A DNA stretch of 64,000 bases from Brachybacterium vulturis (GCF_002407185.1 NZ_CP023563.1:1736001-1800000); one strand, 5' to 3'. Shown: positions 27,064 to 36,109, counted from the stretch's first letter. Notes: generated by a model not told the origin, from the letters alone. A program made the numbers and translations.

Positions 27064-28197
27064 ATGCCCGCGAACCCCGCTCCGACCCTCGAGCCCTCTG
27101 CGCTGCCCGCCCCGCGCGACGGCATCGCCGGAGCCGCCCCCTACGGCGCCCCCCAGCTCGAGGTCGCGCATGCGCTGAACGTCAACGAGAACCCCTACGG
27201 CCCCTCGCCCGAGCTCGCCGCCGCCATCGGCGCGGCCGTGACGGAGGCCGCCGTGGGCCTGAACCGCTACCCGGACCGGGAGGCGCTGGGACTGCGCACC
27301 GAGCTCGGGGAGTTCCTCGCCGCCGAATCCGGGATCCCGGCGCCCGAGGGGCACGCCGTCTGGCCCGCGAACGGCTCCAACGAGGTCATGCACCAGCTGC
27401 TGCTGGCCTACGGCGGCCCCGGCCGCACGGCACTGGGGTTCACCCCGCACTACTCGATGTACCCCGAGTACGCCCGCGACACCTACACCGACTGGGTCAC
27501 CGCCGAGCGCGGCCCCGCCCCCGACTTCGCACTCACCGCCGAGGCGGTCACCGCGGCGATCGCTGCGCACCACCCCAGCATCGTGGTGCTGACCAGCCCG
27601 AACAACCCCACCGGCACCGCGCTGGAGCTCGAGGTCGTCGAGGCGGCCGCGGCGGCTCTCGCCCCCAGCCGCGGCCTGCTGGTGGTGGACGAGGCCTACG
27701 GCGAGTTCCGCCGCGACGGCGTCCCCAGCGCGCTCACGCTGCTGCCGAGGCACCCGAACCTGGTGGTCACGCGCACCATGTCCAAGGCTTTCGCGCTCGC
27801 CGGCGCGCGCCTGGGCTACCTGGTCGCCGACCCCGCGATCGTGGACACCGTCCGCGTGGTGCGCCTGCCCTACCACCTCTCCGCCGTCACCCAGGCGGTC
27901 GCCCGCACGGCGCTCGCCCACCGCGAGGAGCTGCTGGGGAAGGTGGCGCTGCTGCGGACCGAGCGGGACGCGCTCGCCGCGCATCTGCGCTCGCGCGGCC
28001 ACGAGGTCGCCCCGTCGGATGCGAACTTCATCCTGTTCCGCAGCTTCACCGATCGTGACGCCGTGTTCGAGGCCCTCCTCGCCCGCAGCGTCCTCGTCCG
28101 AGCCGTCGGCCCCGCCGGCTGGCTGCGCGTCTCCCTGGGCACCGCCGAGGACAACGCCGCGTTCCGCACCGCCCTCGAGGAGGCCGACCCCCGATGA
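27064..28197 (+). CDS. hisC: histidinol-phosphate aminotransferase
   Basis: This PLP enzyme of the fold-I aminotransferase class (377 aa) converts imidazole-acetol phosphate and glutamate to histidinol phosphate. Key features are the N-terminal [60 protein letters not shown] (PLP-contacting Asn), VVDEAYGEF, and the Schiff-base lysine in [18 protein letters not shown]. The first ATG (27055) falls inside a -10-like TACCAT, so the ATG at 27064 ([11 protein letters not shown]) is preferred. It heads the cluster hisC-hisB-unknown-hisH-small membrane gene-priA-sseB; its last bases overlap hisB by ATGA. Confidence 0.96.
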   Translation: MPANPAPTLEPSALPAPRDGIAGAAPYGAPQLEVAHALNVNENPYGPSPELAAAIGAAVTEAAVGLNRYPDREALGLRTELGEFLAAESGIPAPEGHAVWPANGSNEVMHQLLLAYGGPGRTALGFTPHYSMYPEYARDTYTDWVTAERGPAPDFALTAEAVTAAIAAHHPSIVVLTSPNNPTGTALELEVVEAAAAALAPSRGLLVVDEAYGEFRRDGVPSALTLLPRHPNLVVTRTMSKAFALAGARLGYLVADPAIVDTVRVVRLPYHLSAVTQAVARTALAHREELLGKVALLRTERDALAAHLRSRGHEVAPSDANFILFRSFTDRDAVFEALLARSVLVRAVGPAGWLRVSLGTAEDNAAFRTALEEADPR

Positions 28198-28838
28198 CCG
28201 ACACCCAGAGCGCCGCCGCGCAGAGTCCGCTCGCGCGTCGCCCCCGCACCGCGAGCATCAGCCGCACCACCCGTGAGTCCTCGGTCGAGCTGAGCCTCGA
28301 CATCGACGGCACCGGCCAGGTCGATATCTCCACCACGGTGCCGTTCTTCGACCACATGCTCACCGCGCTGGGCACCCACGCCCGCTTCGATCTCGTGGTG
28401 AAGGCGACGGGCGATACCCACATCGATGCCCACCACACCGTCGAGGACACCTCGATCGTGCTCGGCCAGGCGCTGCGCGAGGCCCTCGGGGACAAGCAGG
28501 GCATCGCCCGGTTCGGCGATGCGCTGGTGCCGCTGGACGAGACCCTGGCCCAGGCCGTCGTGGACCTCTCCGGTCGCCCCTACTGCGTCCACTCCGGGGA
28601 GAGCGAGGCGCAGGCCCTGCACCTGATCGGCGGGCACTTCACCGGGTCGCTGACCCGGCACGTCTTCGAGTCGATCGCCCACCACGCCGCGATCTGCCTG
28701 CACATCCGCCTGCTCGAAGGGCGGGACCCCCACCATGTCGTGGAGGCCCAGTTCAAGGCCCTGGCCCGTGCACTGCGCGCCGCCTGCGCCTACGATGACC
28801 GCGTCCTCGACGTCCCCTCGACCAAGGGAGCACTGTGA
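28194..28838 (+). CDS. hisB: imidazoleglycerol-phosphate dehydratase
   Basis: This 214-aa manganese-dependent dehydratase catalyses the sixth step of histidine synthesis. It is the monofunctional form, without the N-terminal phosphatase domain of enteric HisB. Diagnostic metal-binding motifs are [34 protein letters not shown] (first HHxxED) and [14 protein letters not shown] with a partial second HH motif, followed by [27 protein letters not shown] (HHxxE). The N-terminal 20 residues are a variable polar extension. The gene overlaps hisC by 4 bp at its start and the downstream unknown gene by 4 bp at its end, so it is translationally coupled on both sides. Confidence 0.97.
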   Translation: MTDTQSAAAQSPLARRPRTASISRTTRESSVELSLDIDGTGQVDISTTVPFFDHMLTALGTHARFDLVVKATGDTHIDAHHTVEDTSIVLGQALREALGDKQGIARFGDALVPLDETLAQAVVDLSGRPYCVHSGESEAQALHLIGGHFTGSLTRHVFESIAHHAAICLHIRLLEGRDPHHVVEAQFKALARALRAACAYDDRVLDVPSTKGAL

Positions 28839-29464
28839 GCACCGTCGACCCCGAGGATCCCCGCACCGGCGGGACCGGAGACCAGAACGAGGACGGACGT
28901 CGTCCCGCCGACGACATCGACGCCGAGTTCGCGCGCCTCATGGAGGGGATCTCCCTCGACGAGCCGCCGCTGACCGTCGAGGATGTGCTGACCGAGCCCG
29001 CGGAGGAGGACGCAGAGCCCACCGTCGCCGTGATCGCGACCTCCGTCGTCACCGCGAAGGCGCTGGCCGGCGTGATCCGGCTGGGCCGGGAGGCGCGCAC
29101 CGACGGGATCGACATCCCCACCGGCACCCGCACCCTCGACTCCAGCACCGGCGCCATCGCGGCGGGCCCGCTCGCCGAGACCGCCGCGCACGACCTCGCC
29201 GCGATCACCTCGGCCGCGCTGCAGCGCAACGGGATCGTGCTGTTCTGGCGCCGCGGCGACCGCATGACCGCGACCCGTTACAAGTACGGCGAGCGCGGCG
29301 AGGACATCTCGCCCGCCATCGTCCTCGGAGCGGTCGACGACGTCGTCGAGGAGCTGCTGCTGGGCGCGACCGACCTCGCCGAGCTCGGTGACGGGCTGGA
29401 TCCCTCCGCGCTCAGCCGCGCCCAGGCCCTGGAGTGGATCGCCTCCGGGAAGAAGCGCAAGTGA
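28835..29464 (+). CDS. unknown acidic protein coupled between hisB and hisH
   Basis: I do not recognise this 209-aa protein. It has an acidic, disordered-looking N-terminal 60 residues ([58 protein letters not shown]). A compact mixed alpha/beta domain follows ([52 protein letters not shown]...[50 protein letters not shown]). It ends with a basic SGKKRK tail. There is no signal peptide or membrane segment. Its GTG start overlaps hisB by 4 bp and its TGA overlaps the hisH GTG by 4 bp, which argues for production together with the histidine enzymes. Any role in the pathway is conjecture. Confidence 0.8.
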   Translation: MSTVDPEDPRTGGTGDQNEDGRRPADDIDAEFARLMEGISLDEPPLTVEDVLTEPAEEDAEPTVAVIATSVVTAKALAGVIRLGREARTDGIDIPTGTRTLDSSTGAIAAGPLAETAAHDLAAITSAALQRNGIVLFWRRGDRMTATRYKYGERGEDISPAIVLGAVDDVVEELLLGATDLAELGDGLDPSALSRAQALEWIASGKKRK

Positions 29465-30177
29465 CGACGGCGCCCGGGCCGGCGCAGAGCGCCCGCGCAG
29501 AGCCGGCAGCGGGCGAACAGGGCTCCGCACCCCGGGTGGTGGTGCTGGACCACGGCTCGGGCAACGTGCGCTCCGTGGTGCGTGCCCTCGAGGCCGCCGG
29601 AGCCGCGGTCGAGCTCACCGCCGATCGTGAAATGGCGCTCGCGGCCGACGGACTGGTCGTCCCCGGCGTCGGCGCCTTCGCCGCCACCATGGCCCAGATC
29701 ATGGCTGTCGGGGGAGACCGGCTCGTCGAGCGGCGCCTGGCCGGAGGTCGGCCGGTCCTCGGGATCTGCGTGGGGCTCCAGGTCATGTTCGACGCCGGGG
29801 ACGAGCACGGCGAGCGCTCCGCCGGACTCGGCCAGTGGCCCGGTGAGGTGACCCGGCTGGAGGCGGACGTCGTCCCGCACATGGGCTGGAACACGGTCGA
29901 GGCGCCCGAGGGTTCCACCCTGTTCGCGGGCGTCACCGAGGAACGGTTCTACTTCGTGCACTCCTATGCCGCCCGGCGCTGGGAGATGGAGCAGATCGGC
30001 TCGCTCACCGCACCGCTGGTGACCTGGTCGGAGCACGGCGGCGACCGCTTCATCGCCGCCGTCGAGAACGGTGCGCTGTGCGCCACCCAGTTCCACCCCG
30101 AGAAGTCCGGGGACGCCGGCGCCGCCCTGCTGGCCAACTGGCTGCGCACCCTGCCGCGCTACGACCGGGAGGAATGA
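29461..30177 (+). CDS. hisH: imidazole glycerol phosphate synthase, glutaminase subunit
   Basis: This class-I glutamine amidotransferase of about 238 aa supplies ammonia to HisF. The nucleophile is in [12 protein letters not shown] (Cys in G-I-C-V-G) and the His/Glu pair is in [10 protein letters not shown]. Other family markers are [21 protein letters not shown] and [12 protein letters not shown] near the N-terminus and VPHMGWNTV in the middle. An N-terminal tail of about 22 variable residues precedes the core. The GTG at 29461 overlaps the preceding stop (GTGA); a slightly upstream ATG (29434) would extend into the previous gene and is less likely. No hisF gene occurs in the window, so the partner subunit must be encoded elsewhere. 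Confidence 0.95.
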   Translation: MTTAPGPAQSARAEPAAGEQGSAPRVVVLDHGSGNVRSVVRALEAAGAAVELTADREMALAADGLVVPGVGAFAATMAQIMAVGGDRLVERRLAGGRPVLGICVGLQVMFDAGDEHGERSAGLGQWPGEVTRLEADVVPHMGWNTVEAPEGSTLFAGVTEERFYFVHSYAARRWEMEQIGSLTAPLVTWSEHGGDRFIAAVENGALCATQFHPEKSGDAGAALLANWLRTLPRYDREE

Positions 30178-30180
30178 GGG

Positions 30181-30339
30181 ATGTTCTTCGCGTTCCTGAC
30201 GCTGTTCGCCGGCGGGATGCTGCTCGGCGGTGCCTGGTCGTTCTACCGTTCGAAGAAGCCCTGGTGGGCGGCCGTCGGACTGCTGCTGCTCGGACTGATC
30301 TGCTTCGGCATCTCGATCTGGCGCATCCAGGCCGGCTGA
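30181..30339 (+). CDS. small two-helix membrane protein in the his cluster
   Basis: This 52-aa protein begins 3 bp after the hisH stop. It has two hydrophobic helices (MFFAFLTLFAGGMLLGGAWSF and WWAAVGLLLLGLICFGISIW) joined by a short basic turn YRSKKP. The upstream GAGGAATGAGGG provides a reasonable ribosome-binding site, although spacing is tight. Length, clean hydrophobic pattern, charge-rule-compatible loop and position in a tightly packed operon argue that it is real. The function is unknown. A role beside histidine enzymes is inference from location alone. Confidence 0.7.
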   Translation: MFFAFLTLFAGGMLLGGAWSFYRSKKPWWAAVGLLLLGLICFGISIWRIQAG

Positions 30340-30441
30340 GCCCGCCCGTCCGGTCGCCGCGCACCCCGCAGCGACGACCTCTCCACAGACCCCACCCGTG
30401 CCGGGCCGAGGCCCGCACCATCGCTTCCAGGAGGCACCCCT

Positions 30442-31176
30442 ATGACCGCTCCCGTGCTCGAGCTGCTCCCCGCCGTCGACGTGCAGGACGGCCGGGCCGT
30501 CCGACTCGTCCAGGGCGAAGCGGGCTCCGAGACCGTCTACGGCGCCCCCCTGGACGCCGCGCTCACCTTCCAGACCGGCGGTGCGAGCTGGTTGCATCTG
30601 GTCGACCTCGACGCGGCCTTCGGCCGCGGCAGCAATGCCGCGATGCTGGCCGAGGTGGTCGCCGCCGTCGATATGAACGTCGAGCTCTCCGGCGGGATCC
30701 GTGACGACGAGTCCCTCGCCACGGCCCTGGCCACCGGCTGCCGACGCGTCAACCTCGGCACCGCCGCCCTGGAGAACCCGGAGTGGACCGCGGAGGTCCT
30801 CGCCGAGCACGGGGACCGCATCGCCGTCGGCCTCGACGTGCGCGGCACCACGCTGGCCGCCCGCGGCTGGACCCGCGAGGGCGGCGACCTCTGGGAGACC
30901 CTCGAGCGGCTCGACGAGGCCGGCTGCCAGCGCTACGTCGTCACCGACGTCACCAAGGACGGCACCCTGCGCGGCCCGAACCTGGACCTGCTGCGCGATG
31001 TGTGCTCCCGCACCGACGCGAAGGTCGTCGCCTCCGGTGGGATCTCCTCCCTCGAGGACCTGCGCGCGCTGCGCGAGCTGGTCCCGGCCGGGGTCGAGGG
31101 CGCGATCGTCGGGAAGGCCCTGTACGCACAGGCCTTCACGATGGGTGAGGCGCTCGACGTCGCGGGCCGCCCATGA
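30442..31176 (+). CDS. priA: phosphoribosyl isomerase PriA/HisA
   Basis: This (beta/alpha)8-barrel isomerase of 244 aa converts ProFAR to PRFAR in histidine synthesis. In many Actinobacteria the same protein (PriA) also performs the TrpF step. Markers are the catalytic Asp in [63 protein letters not shown] and the second Asp in [19 protein letters not shown], plus [16 protein letters not shown]. The HisA versus PriA distinction depends on whether trpF exists elsewhere; the sequence looks like actinobacterial PriA. A strong CCAGGAGG site precedes the ATG. The stop overlaps the sseB-like gene by ATGA. Confidence 0.93.
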   Translation: MTAPVLELLPAVDVQDGRAVRLVQGEAGSETVYGAPLDAALTFQTGGASWLHLVDLDAAFGRGSNAAMLAEVVAAVDMNVELSGGIRDDESLATALATGCRRVNLGTAALENPEWTAEVLAEHGDRIAVGLDVRGTTLAARGWTREGGDLWETLERLDEAGCQRYVVTDVTKDGTLRGPNLDLLRDVCSRTDAKVVASGGISSLEDLRALRELVPAGVEGAIVGKALYAQAFTMGEALDVAGRP

Positions 31177-32111
31177 CCCCGTGGTGGCGGAAGCGCAGCC
31201 ACCGGACCCCGGCCGAGGGCGCGGAGGCCGGGGACGGCATCGAGGCCCCGCACGACGCACCGGGGTCCCGGGCGAGGACGCCCGGCCCCGACGGCGAGGA
31301 CCCGTCCGCGACCCCTGGCGATCAGGCACGACGCACGCTGCCCGCCCACTTCCGGGAGAAGTCGCCGCTGGCCGACACCGCGGGGGTGAGCTGGGAGGGG
31401 CGCGACTACACCGTCAGCCCCTTCCCCGGGGACGACGGCCGGACACCCGAGCACCTGGCGGAGGCGCTCGCCGCGCATCGCGCCGGGCAGGACCCGCACC
31501 GGCAGCGTCTGGTGGCCGCCCTGAGCAGCGCGCGGGTGCTGGTGCCGATCATGGCGGTCGCCACCGAGACGGGCACCACTGCGCACGGCCTGACCGGGGA
31601 CAACGGCGCCGACATGGCCATGGTCTCGATCACCGCGGCCGATGGCACCACCGTGCTCCCGCTGTTCACCTCGGTCACCGCGCTGAGCACCTGGCGCGGG
31701 GATGCCCGGCCGGTGCCGGTCATCGCCCCGCAGGCGGCACAGGCCGCAGTGCAGGAGGGATGCACCGCTTTGCTGCTGGACCCCGCCACCCCGGGCGAGG
31801 ACGGGGGACCGGTCCTGCTGCCCCGCTCCGTGCTGTGGGCGCTGGCACAGGGCCGGGAATGGCTCCCTCCGCACCTGGATCCGGAGCTGGGCCGGGCGCT
31901 GGAACGCCTCGGGCACGAGGCATCCGCCCAGGTGCGTGAGCTGACCGCCCGGGCCGGGGAGCGCGCCGAGGTGGACCTCCACCTCCAGCTGCGTCCCGGC
32001 CTCACCGCCGAGGAGGTCCGCTCCGTGGTCGATGCGGTCACCGCACGGCTCGGTGCCGAGGAGATCGTCGCGGAGCGGATCAGCTCGCTGCGGCTCGTGC
32101 TCGGCTCCTGA
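31173..32111 (+). CDS. SseB-family protein
   Basis: This soluble protein of 312 aa has a long charged N-terminal tail (about 1-55), then an SseB N-terminal-type domain ([60 protein letters not shown]...[29 protein letters not shown]). A C-terminal domain follows ([42 protein letters not shown]). SseB was named in enterics, but the actinobacterial proteins are of unknown function and often sit next to priA or infC. It is translationally coupled to priA by a 4-bp overlap and is the last gene of the his operon, followed by a hairpin. Confidence 0.85.
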   Translation: MTPWWRKRSHRTPAEGAEAGDGIEAPHDAPGSRARTPGPDGEDPSATPGDQARRTLPAHFREKSPLADTAGVSWEGRDYTVSPFPGDDGRTPEHLAEALAAHRAGQDPHRQRLVAALSSARVLVPIMAVATETGTTAHGLTGDNGADMAMVSITAADGTTVLPLFTSVTALSTWRGDARPVPVIAPQAAQAAVQEGCTALLLDPATPGEDGGPVLLPRSVLWALAQGREWLPPHLDPELGRALERLGHEASAQVRELTARAGERAEVDLHLQLRPGLTAEEVRSVVDAVTARLGAEEIVAERISSLRLVLGS

Positions 32112-32115
32112 GCCC

Positions 32116-32130
32116 CGGGCCGCCGGCCCG
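32116..32130. terminator. hairpin at the end of the his operon
   Basis: CGGGCC (32116-32121) and GGCCCG (32125-32130) form a 6-bp stem with a GCC loop, 5 nt after the sseB-like stop. It lies in the 90-bp gap before the convergent DUF1844 gene. Confidence 0.4.
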
Positions 32131-32201
32131 TCCCGCGACCGCAGACCCGCCGGGCGGAGCCGGCGTGCTGGGCGCGAGCGACCCGCCGGGCAGGCGCAGG
32201 G

Positions 32202-32582
32202 TCAGGAGACGCGACCGGTGTACTTCTCGCCCGGGGCCTCGCCGGGGGCGTCCGGGAAGGGCAGCGCCTCGGCGAAGGCCAGCTGCAGGGAGCGCAGCCC
32301 GTCGCGCAGCGAGCGGGCGTGCTCGTTGCCGATCTCCGGGGCCGCCGCGGTCACCAGGCCCGCCAGAGCATTGATCAGCTTCCGCGCCTCGGCGAGGTCC
32401 TGGTACTGCTCGGAGGCCTCGTCCTCCGCGAGCCCCACCTTCACCGCCGCGGCACTCATCAGGTGCACGCAGGCAGAGGTGATGATCTCGACCGAGGAGA
32501 CCTCGGCGATGTCCCGCAGCTCCTGGGGCTCGGACGCCTCCTCGGCGTGGTCGTGGTGGTCGGTGTGCTGATGATCGGTCAC
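32202..32582 (-). CDS. DUF1844 domain protein
   Basis: This small soluble protein of 126 aa begins with a His/Asp/Glu-rich tail (TDHQHTDHHDHAEEASEPQ) that might bind metal, followed by the helical DUF1844 core. Core segments are LRDIAEVSSVEIITSACVHLMSAAAVKVGL and DLAEARKLINALAGLVTAAAPEIGNEHARSLRDGLRSLQLAFAEAL. The function is unknown, but the family is widespread in Actinobacteria and often lies beside infC, as here. The GTG at 32582 is chosen for its GGAGGA site 7 nt upstream and because the upstream extension is low-complexity read-through. It follows the DUF4352 gene on the same strand at 91 bp and may be co-transcribed with it. Confidence 0.85.
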   Translation of the reverse strand: MTDHQHTDHHDHAEEASEPQELRDIAEVSSVEIITSACVHLMSAAAVKVGLAEDEASEQYQDLAEARKLINALAGLVTAAAPEIGNEHARSLRDGLRSLQLAFAEALPFPDAPGEAPGEKYTGRVS

Positions 32583-32673
32583 AGGGGATTCCTCCGGGGT
32601 CGGGTGCGGTGCGAGTCGGCACCGCGCGGTGCGAGCGCCTCGAGGAGCGAGACGCCGGGTCGTCGGGGCGGGG

Positions 32674-33552
32674 TCAGCCGCCCAGCGGCAGGGTGCCGCT
32701 CTCGCCGATGTCGGCGAGGTCGAGGTGCAGGCCGGTCGGCTCGGCGCCGATCGGGACGTCGAAGACGGCATGGAAGATCTGGGAGCCATCGGGCGGGATC
32801 ACACCGAACGCGGTGGACCCGGCAGTGTGCTCGAGGGTGGCGTCGTGATCCGCCGGGAAGGTGCCGTCGGCGGTCTCCAGCGAGACGTTGTCCCCGATCC
32901 GCAGGGCGGTGGAGCTCGGGTTCTCCACCTCGAAGGTGACGATGACGAACTCCCCCTCGGGATCCATCCGGGAGCTCGACCCGCCGATGGAGCGGACGCC
33001 GACCTCGGTGCTCACCTCGGTGAGCACCACCTCACCGATCTCGGTGCTCCCGGGCCCGGACTGCTCCGCGGTGCTCGGGGATCCTGGATCCTCGGCCGCC
33101 GAGGGGGCGGGGTCGGCGGAGGAGAACGAGCGCACGGCGAGCACGCCGCCGCCCACCACGACGATCAGCAGCAGGACGGCGGCGAGGGAGATCCCGGCGA
33201 TGAGCAGACCGCGCGGGCGGCCCGAGGTCGCCGGCTGCTCGGGCGGGGGAGCCGGTCGCCGGTTGGGGCGCGCGGGGCGCGGCGGCGGGGTCGGGAACCC
33301 CTCCGGGATCGGGCGCAGGACGGCGCGCGGTGCGGTGGCGTCGCGAGGACCGGTGGCGGGGTGGGTCCCGGTCGAGGGATCGGCGCCGTCGGCGGGATCG
33401 GCCGACGCCGCGGCCCCGGCGGGATCGGCCACGTCCGCGGCCCCGGAGTCCGCGGCCCGGGGCCCCCCGGTGCCGGCGGCCTCGAGCGGGTCCTCGCCGT
33501 AGCTGTACCCGTGCCGGTCGTCCCCGTCGGATGCGTGACGGTCGGTCTCCAC
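32674..33552 (-). CDS. membrane-anchored DUF4352-like protein
   Basis: This 292-aa protein has a long Pro/Ala/Asp-rich cytoplasmic N-terminus (about 1-125, including TPPPRPARPNRRPAPPPEQP). One transmembrane helix follows (GLLIAGISLAAVLLLIVVVGGGVLAV, about 133-158), then an acidic Ser/Pro linker, then an extracellular beta-sandwich domain of the DUF4352/telomeric-repeat-binding-like type (EFVIVTFEVENPSSTALRIGDNVSLETADGTFPADHDATL...SQIFHAVFDVPIGAEPTGLHLDLADIGESG). That fold is common in actinobacterial surface proteins and lipoproteins; the function is unknown. The GTG at 33552 has a GAGGAG site 7 nt upstream. It is divergent from infC. Confidence 0.8.
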   Translation of the reverse strand: METDRHASDGDDRHGYSYGEDPLEAAGTGGPRAADSGAADVADPAGAAASADPADGADPSTGTHPATGPRDATAPRAVLRPIPEGFPTPPPRPARPNRRPAPPPEQPATSGRPRGLLIAGISLAAVLLLIVVVGGGVLAVRSFSSADPAPSAAEDPGSPSTAEQSGPGSTEIGEVVLTEVSTEVGVRSIGGSSSRMDPEGEFVIVTFEVENPSSTALRIGDNVSLETADGTFPADHDATLEHTAGSTAFGVIPPDGSQIFHAVFDVPIGAEPTGLHLDLADIGESGTLPLGG

Positions 33553-33598
33553 CAAAACTCCTCGTTGGTCGCAGCTGATGGGCGCGACGCACATCACC

Positions 33599-33626
33599 TG
33601 GACGGTGGGCGCACTCCTGCTAGGAT
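33599..33626 (+). promoter_or_regulatory. candidate infC operon promoter
   Basis: A -10 box TAGGAT (33621-33626) lies 16 bp from TGGACG (33599-33604), predicting a start near 33633. This gives a leader of about 245 nt before infC. The 327-bp gap 33553-33879 contains no coding gene, only this promoter and the leader RNA. Confidence 0.5.
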
Positions 33627-33815
33627 AGACGACTGGAACAGGTCGAGACCCTCGCCATCCGTTCCTCAAGTGGAGTCCCTTCCCACCTCGTGGCGATCCG
33701 CCCGTGAGCTCTCCGGCTCGCGACGAACAGCCGCTGGGTCAGTATCGCAGCCGTGCCTCACCGCACGGCGAGCGGGCAGCAATGCCCGATCCGTGCCGTG
33801 GCGCGTGCACCTTGG

Positions 33816-33840
33816 GGCCTCCGCATGACATGCGGGGGCC
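33816..33840 (+). terminator. attenuator-like hairpin in the infC leader
   Basis: GGCCTCCGC (33816-33824) pairs with GCGGGGGCC (33832-33840; 9 bp, one G-U) around ATGACAT. It is followed by the pyrimidine-rich TTCGTCGTCTT. It ends 40 nt before the infC start codon and could act as an intrinsic terminator or as a structure controlling translation. Confidence 0.5.
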
Positions 33841-33879
33841 TTCGTCGTCTTCCGACTCGAAACAAGGTGAGGAGCCAAC

Positions 33880-34506
33880 ATCAGCGAACAGCGCATCAAC
33901 GGTCAGATCAGGGTCCCCAAGGTCCTCCTGGTCGGGCCCGCCGGCGAGCAGGTCGGCGAGGTCCGTGTCGAGGACGCCCTGCGTCTCGCCCAGGAAGCAG
34001 ACCTCGACCTGGTCGAGGTCGCGCCCGGTGCGAACCCGCCGGTCGCTCGTCTCATGGATTACGGCAAGTACAAGTACGAAGCCAACCTGAAGGCCCGTGA
34101 GTCGCGCAAGAACCAGGCGAACACGGTCCAGAAGGAAATCCGGATGGGCCTGAAGATCGATACCCACGACTACGACACCAAGCGTCGCAACGTGGAGAAG
34201 TTCCTCGACGGCGGCGACAAGGTCAAGGTCATCATCCGCTTCCGCGGGCGCGAGCAGGCTCGCCCCGAGCGCGGCGTGAAGCTGCTGCAGCGGATGGCCG
34301 AGGACGTCGCGGAGTTCGGATTCGTCGAGTCGCACCCGCGACAGGACGGCCGCAACATGGTGATGGTCTTCGGGCCTCACAAGAAGAAGGCCCAGGCCAT
34401 GGCCGAGGCCCGCAAGCGCAAGACCGATGCTGAGAAGGCTGCCGCCAGGGTCGAGAGCGCGAAGCCCTCCACCGAGACCGGAGCCGAGACCGGCTCCGAG
34501 TCCTGA
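33880..34506 (+). CDS. infC: translation initiation factor IF-3 (ATC start codon)
   Basis: This initiation factor of about 208 aa binds the 30S subunit and monitors start-codon/initiator-tRNA pairing. The N-domain begins [27 protein letters not shown]...[29 protein letters not shown]. The C-domain contains [41 protein letters not shown]. An Ala/Lys/Glu-rich tail of about 30 residues follows. The start is the non-canonical codon ATC at 33880: a GAGGAG site lies 6 nt upstream and a TGA in the same frame lies at 33868-33870. The first in-frame ATG (34054) would delete the whole N-terminal domain, ruling it out. IF-3 rejects such codons, so the gene should be self-regulated as in enteric infC (AUU). 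Confidence 0.95.
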   Translation: MSEQRINGQIRVPKVLLVGPAGEQVGEVRVEDALRLAQEADLDLVEVAPGANPPVARLMDYGKYKYEANLKARESRKNQANTVQKEIRMGLKIDTHDYDTKRRNVEKFLDGGDKVKVIIRFRGREQARPERGVKLLQRMAEDVAEFGFVESHPRQDGRNMVMVFGPHKKKAQAMAEARKRKTDAEKAAARVESAKPSTETGAETGSES

Positions 34507-34531
34507 GAAACGTCACAAGGAGAACAGGCAG

Positions 34532-34726
34532 ATGCCGAAGAACAAAACCCACTCGGGCACCAAGAAGCGCATTCGCGTCACCGGCTCGGGCAAGCTCATG
34601 CGCGAGAAGGCCAACGCCCGCCACCTGCTGGAGCACAAGTCCTCCACCCGCAAGCGCCGCCTGGGCAGCGACACCACTGTCGCCAAGGCCGACGTCAAGC
34701 GCATGAAGAAGCTGCTGGGCCGCTGA
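34532..34726 (+). CDS. rpmI: 50S ribosomal protein L35 (bL35)
   Basis: This 64-aa basic ribosomal protein starts [38 protein letters not shown] and ends [11 protein letters not shown]. It contains the L35 signature KTHSGTKKR and is full length. An ACAAGGAG site lies upstream of the ATG. It is the second gene of the conserved infC-rpmI-rplT operon, 25 bp after infC and 58 bp before rplT. The start used here is the ATG; a longer open frame upstream overlaps infC and is not conserved. Confidence 0.98.
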   Translation: MPKNKTHSGTKKRIRVTGSGKLMREKANARHLLEHKSSTRKRRLGSDTTVAKADVKRMKKLLGR

Positions 34727-34784
34727 CCGCCCACGCGGGAGCACGGCTCCCGCGCCCCTGAACGTACGATCGAAGGAGTATCAC

Positions 34785-35165
34785 GTGGCACGCGTGAAGC
34801 GGGCGGTCAACGCCCATAAGAAGCGTCGGGAAATCCTCGAGCAGGCCAGCGGCTACCGCGGCCAGCGCTCGCGTCTGTACCGGAAGGCGAAGGAGCAGGT
34901 GCTGCACTCGCAGACCTACAACTTCCGCGACCGCAAGAAGCGCAAGGGCAACTTCCGCCAGCTCTGGATCCAGCGCATCAACGCTGCGGCCCGCGCCAAC
35001 GGCATGACCTACAACCGTCTCATCCAGGGCCTCGGCCTCGCCGGTGTCGAGGTGGACCGTCGCATGCTCGCCGAGCTCGCCGTGAACGATGCCCCGGCAT
35101 TCGCCGCCCTGGTCGAGGTCGCCAAGAACGCCCTCCCCGAGGACGTCAACGCGCCGGCAGCCTGA
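34785..35165 (+). CDS. rplT: 50S ribosomal protein L20 (bL20)
   Basis: This 126-aa 23S rRNA-binding protein is needed for early assembly of the large subunit. The sequence [37 protein letters not shown], then [57 protein letters not shown], is typical of the family throughout. The GTG start at 34785 follows GAAGGAG at 6-nt spacing. It is the third gene of the operon. In Proteobacteria and Firmicutes L20 represses this operon through its leader; whether that applies here is unknown. Confidence 0.98.
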   Translation: MARVKRAVNAHKKRREILEQASGYRGQRSRLYRKAKEQVLHSQTYNFRDRKKRKGNFRQLWIQRINAAARANGMTYNRLIQGLGLAGVEVDRRMLAELAVNDAPAFAALVEVAKNALPEDVNAPAA

Positions 35166-35194
35166 CATCGCGGCACGATCTGCGAAGAACTGCG

Positions 35195-36109
35195 ATGAAT
35201 GAGCGTCCGGACCAGTCGCCGCTCACCTCCCCCCGCTCCGAGCGGGTGCGGAAGGTGGCGGCACTGGCCGGGCGCTCTGCGCGTCGCAAGCAGGGGCGAT
35301 TCCGCATCGAGGGGCCGCAGTCCGTCCGCTCGCTGCTGGCGCACCGCCCCGAGCTGGCTCGCGAGGTCTTCCTCACCGCGCGCGCGGCCGATGACCATCC
35401 CGAGCTGGTCGACCTGGCCCGGTCCGCCGGTGCGCCCGTACGCACCGTCGAGGAGAAGATCCTGCGCGCCCTGGTGCGCGACGCCGCGGCGACCGGCGCC
35501 TCGGGGGAGGGGGACGCGGACACCCCTCGCAGCGCCGACCCCTCCGGTGCCCTGGTGTCCCCGCAGGGGGTCGTCGCCGTCGGCGCCCTGCCCGCCGAGG
35601 ACCCCGCAGCCGCCGGAGCAGCCCTGGGCGCGCTGCCGTCGGGCGGGGCGGTCACCGTCGTCGTGCTGCACGAGGTCCGGGACCCCGGCAATGTCGGCAC
35701 CCTGATCCGCACCGCCGACGCCGCCGGCGCCGATCTGATGCTGCTGACGCGCACCAGTGCCGATCCGTACTCCCCGAAGGCCGTGCGCGCAGCCGCCGGC
35801 AGCCTGTTCCACCTGCCCGTGATCACCGGCGCCGAGATCGAGGACCTGCTCGCACAGCTCGCCGCCACCTCCCTCACCGCGGCCGCGACCAGCGGGTACG
35901 CCGCCTCCGAGCTCTTCACGGTCGAGCTGCCCGCGCGGATCGCCTGGATCCTCGGCAATGAGGCGCACGGACTGGACGAGGCCACCCTCGCCGCCGCCCC
36001 GCTGACCGTGCGGATCCCCCTGGCCGGGCAGGCCGAGTCGCTCAACGTCCACACCGCCGCGACCGTCTGCCTCTTCGAGACGCTCCGCCGCCGACAGGCA
36101 GGGGCATGA
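35195..36109 (+). CDS. SpoU/TrmH-family RNA 2'-O-methyltransferase
   Basis: This S-adenosylmethionine-dependent 2'-O-ribose methyltransferase of 304 aa acts on tRNA or 23S rRNA. The N-terminal RNA-binding (L30e-like) domain runs KVAALAGRSARRKQGRFRIEGPQSVRSLLAHRPELAREVFLT. The SPOUT knot domain carries motif 1 VVVLHEVRDPGNVGTLIRTADAAGADLMLL, motif 2 RIAWILGNEAHGLDEA and motif 3 VRIPLAGQAESLNVHTAATVCLFE, including the N-x-x-x-A Asn of the active site. A variable Ala/Gly-rich insert (about 95-120) separates the domains. It follows rplT by 29 bp and overlaps the CtaG/CopD gene by ATGA. The exact target nucleotide is not determinable. Confidence 0.93.
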   Translation: MNERPDQSPLTSPRSERVRKVAALAGRSARRKQGRFRIEGPQSVRSLLAHRPELAREVFLTARAADDHPELVDLARSAGAPVRTVEEKILRALVRDAAATGASGEGDADTPRSADPSGALVSPQGVVAVGALPAEDPAAAGAALGALPSGGAVTVVVLHEVRDPGNVGTLIRTADAAGADLMLLTRTSADPYSPKAVRAAAGSLFHLPVITGAEIEDLLAQLAATSLTAAATSGYAASELFTVELPARIAWILGNEAHGLDEATLAAAPLTVRIPLAGQAESLNVHTAATVCLFETLRRRQAGA

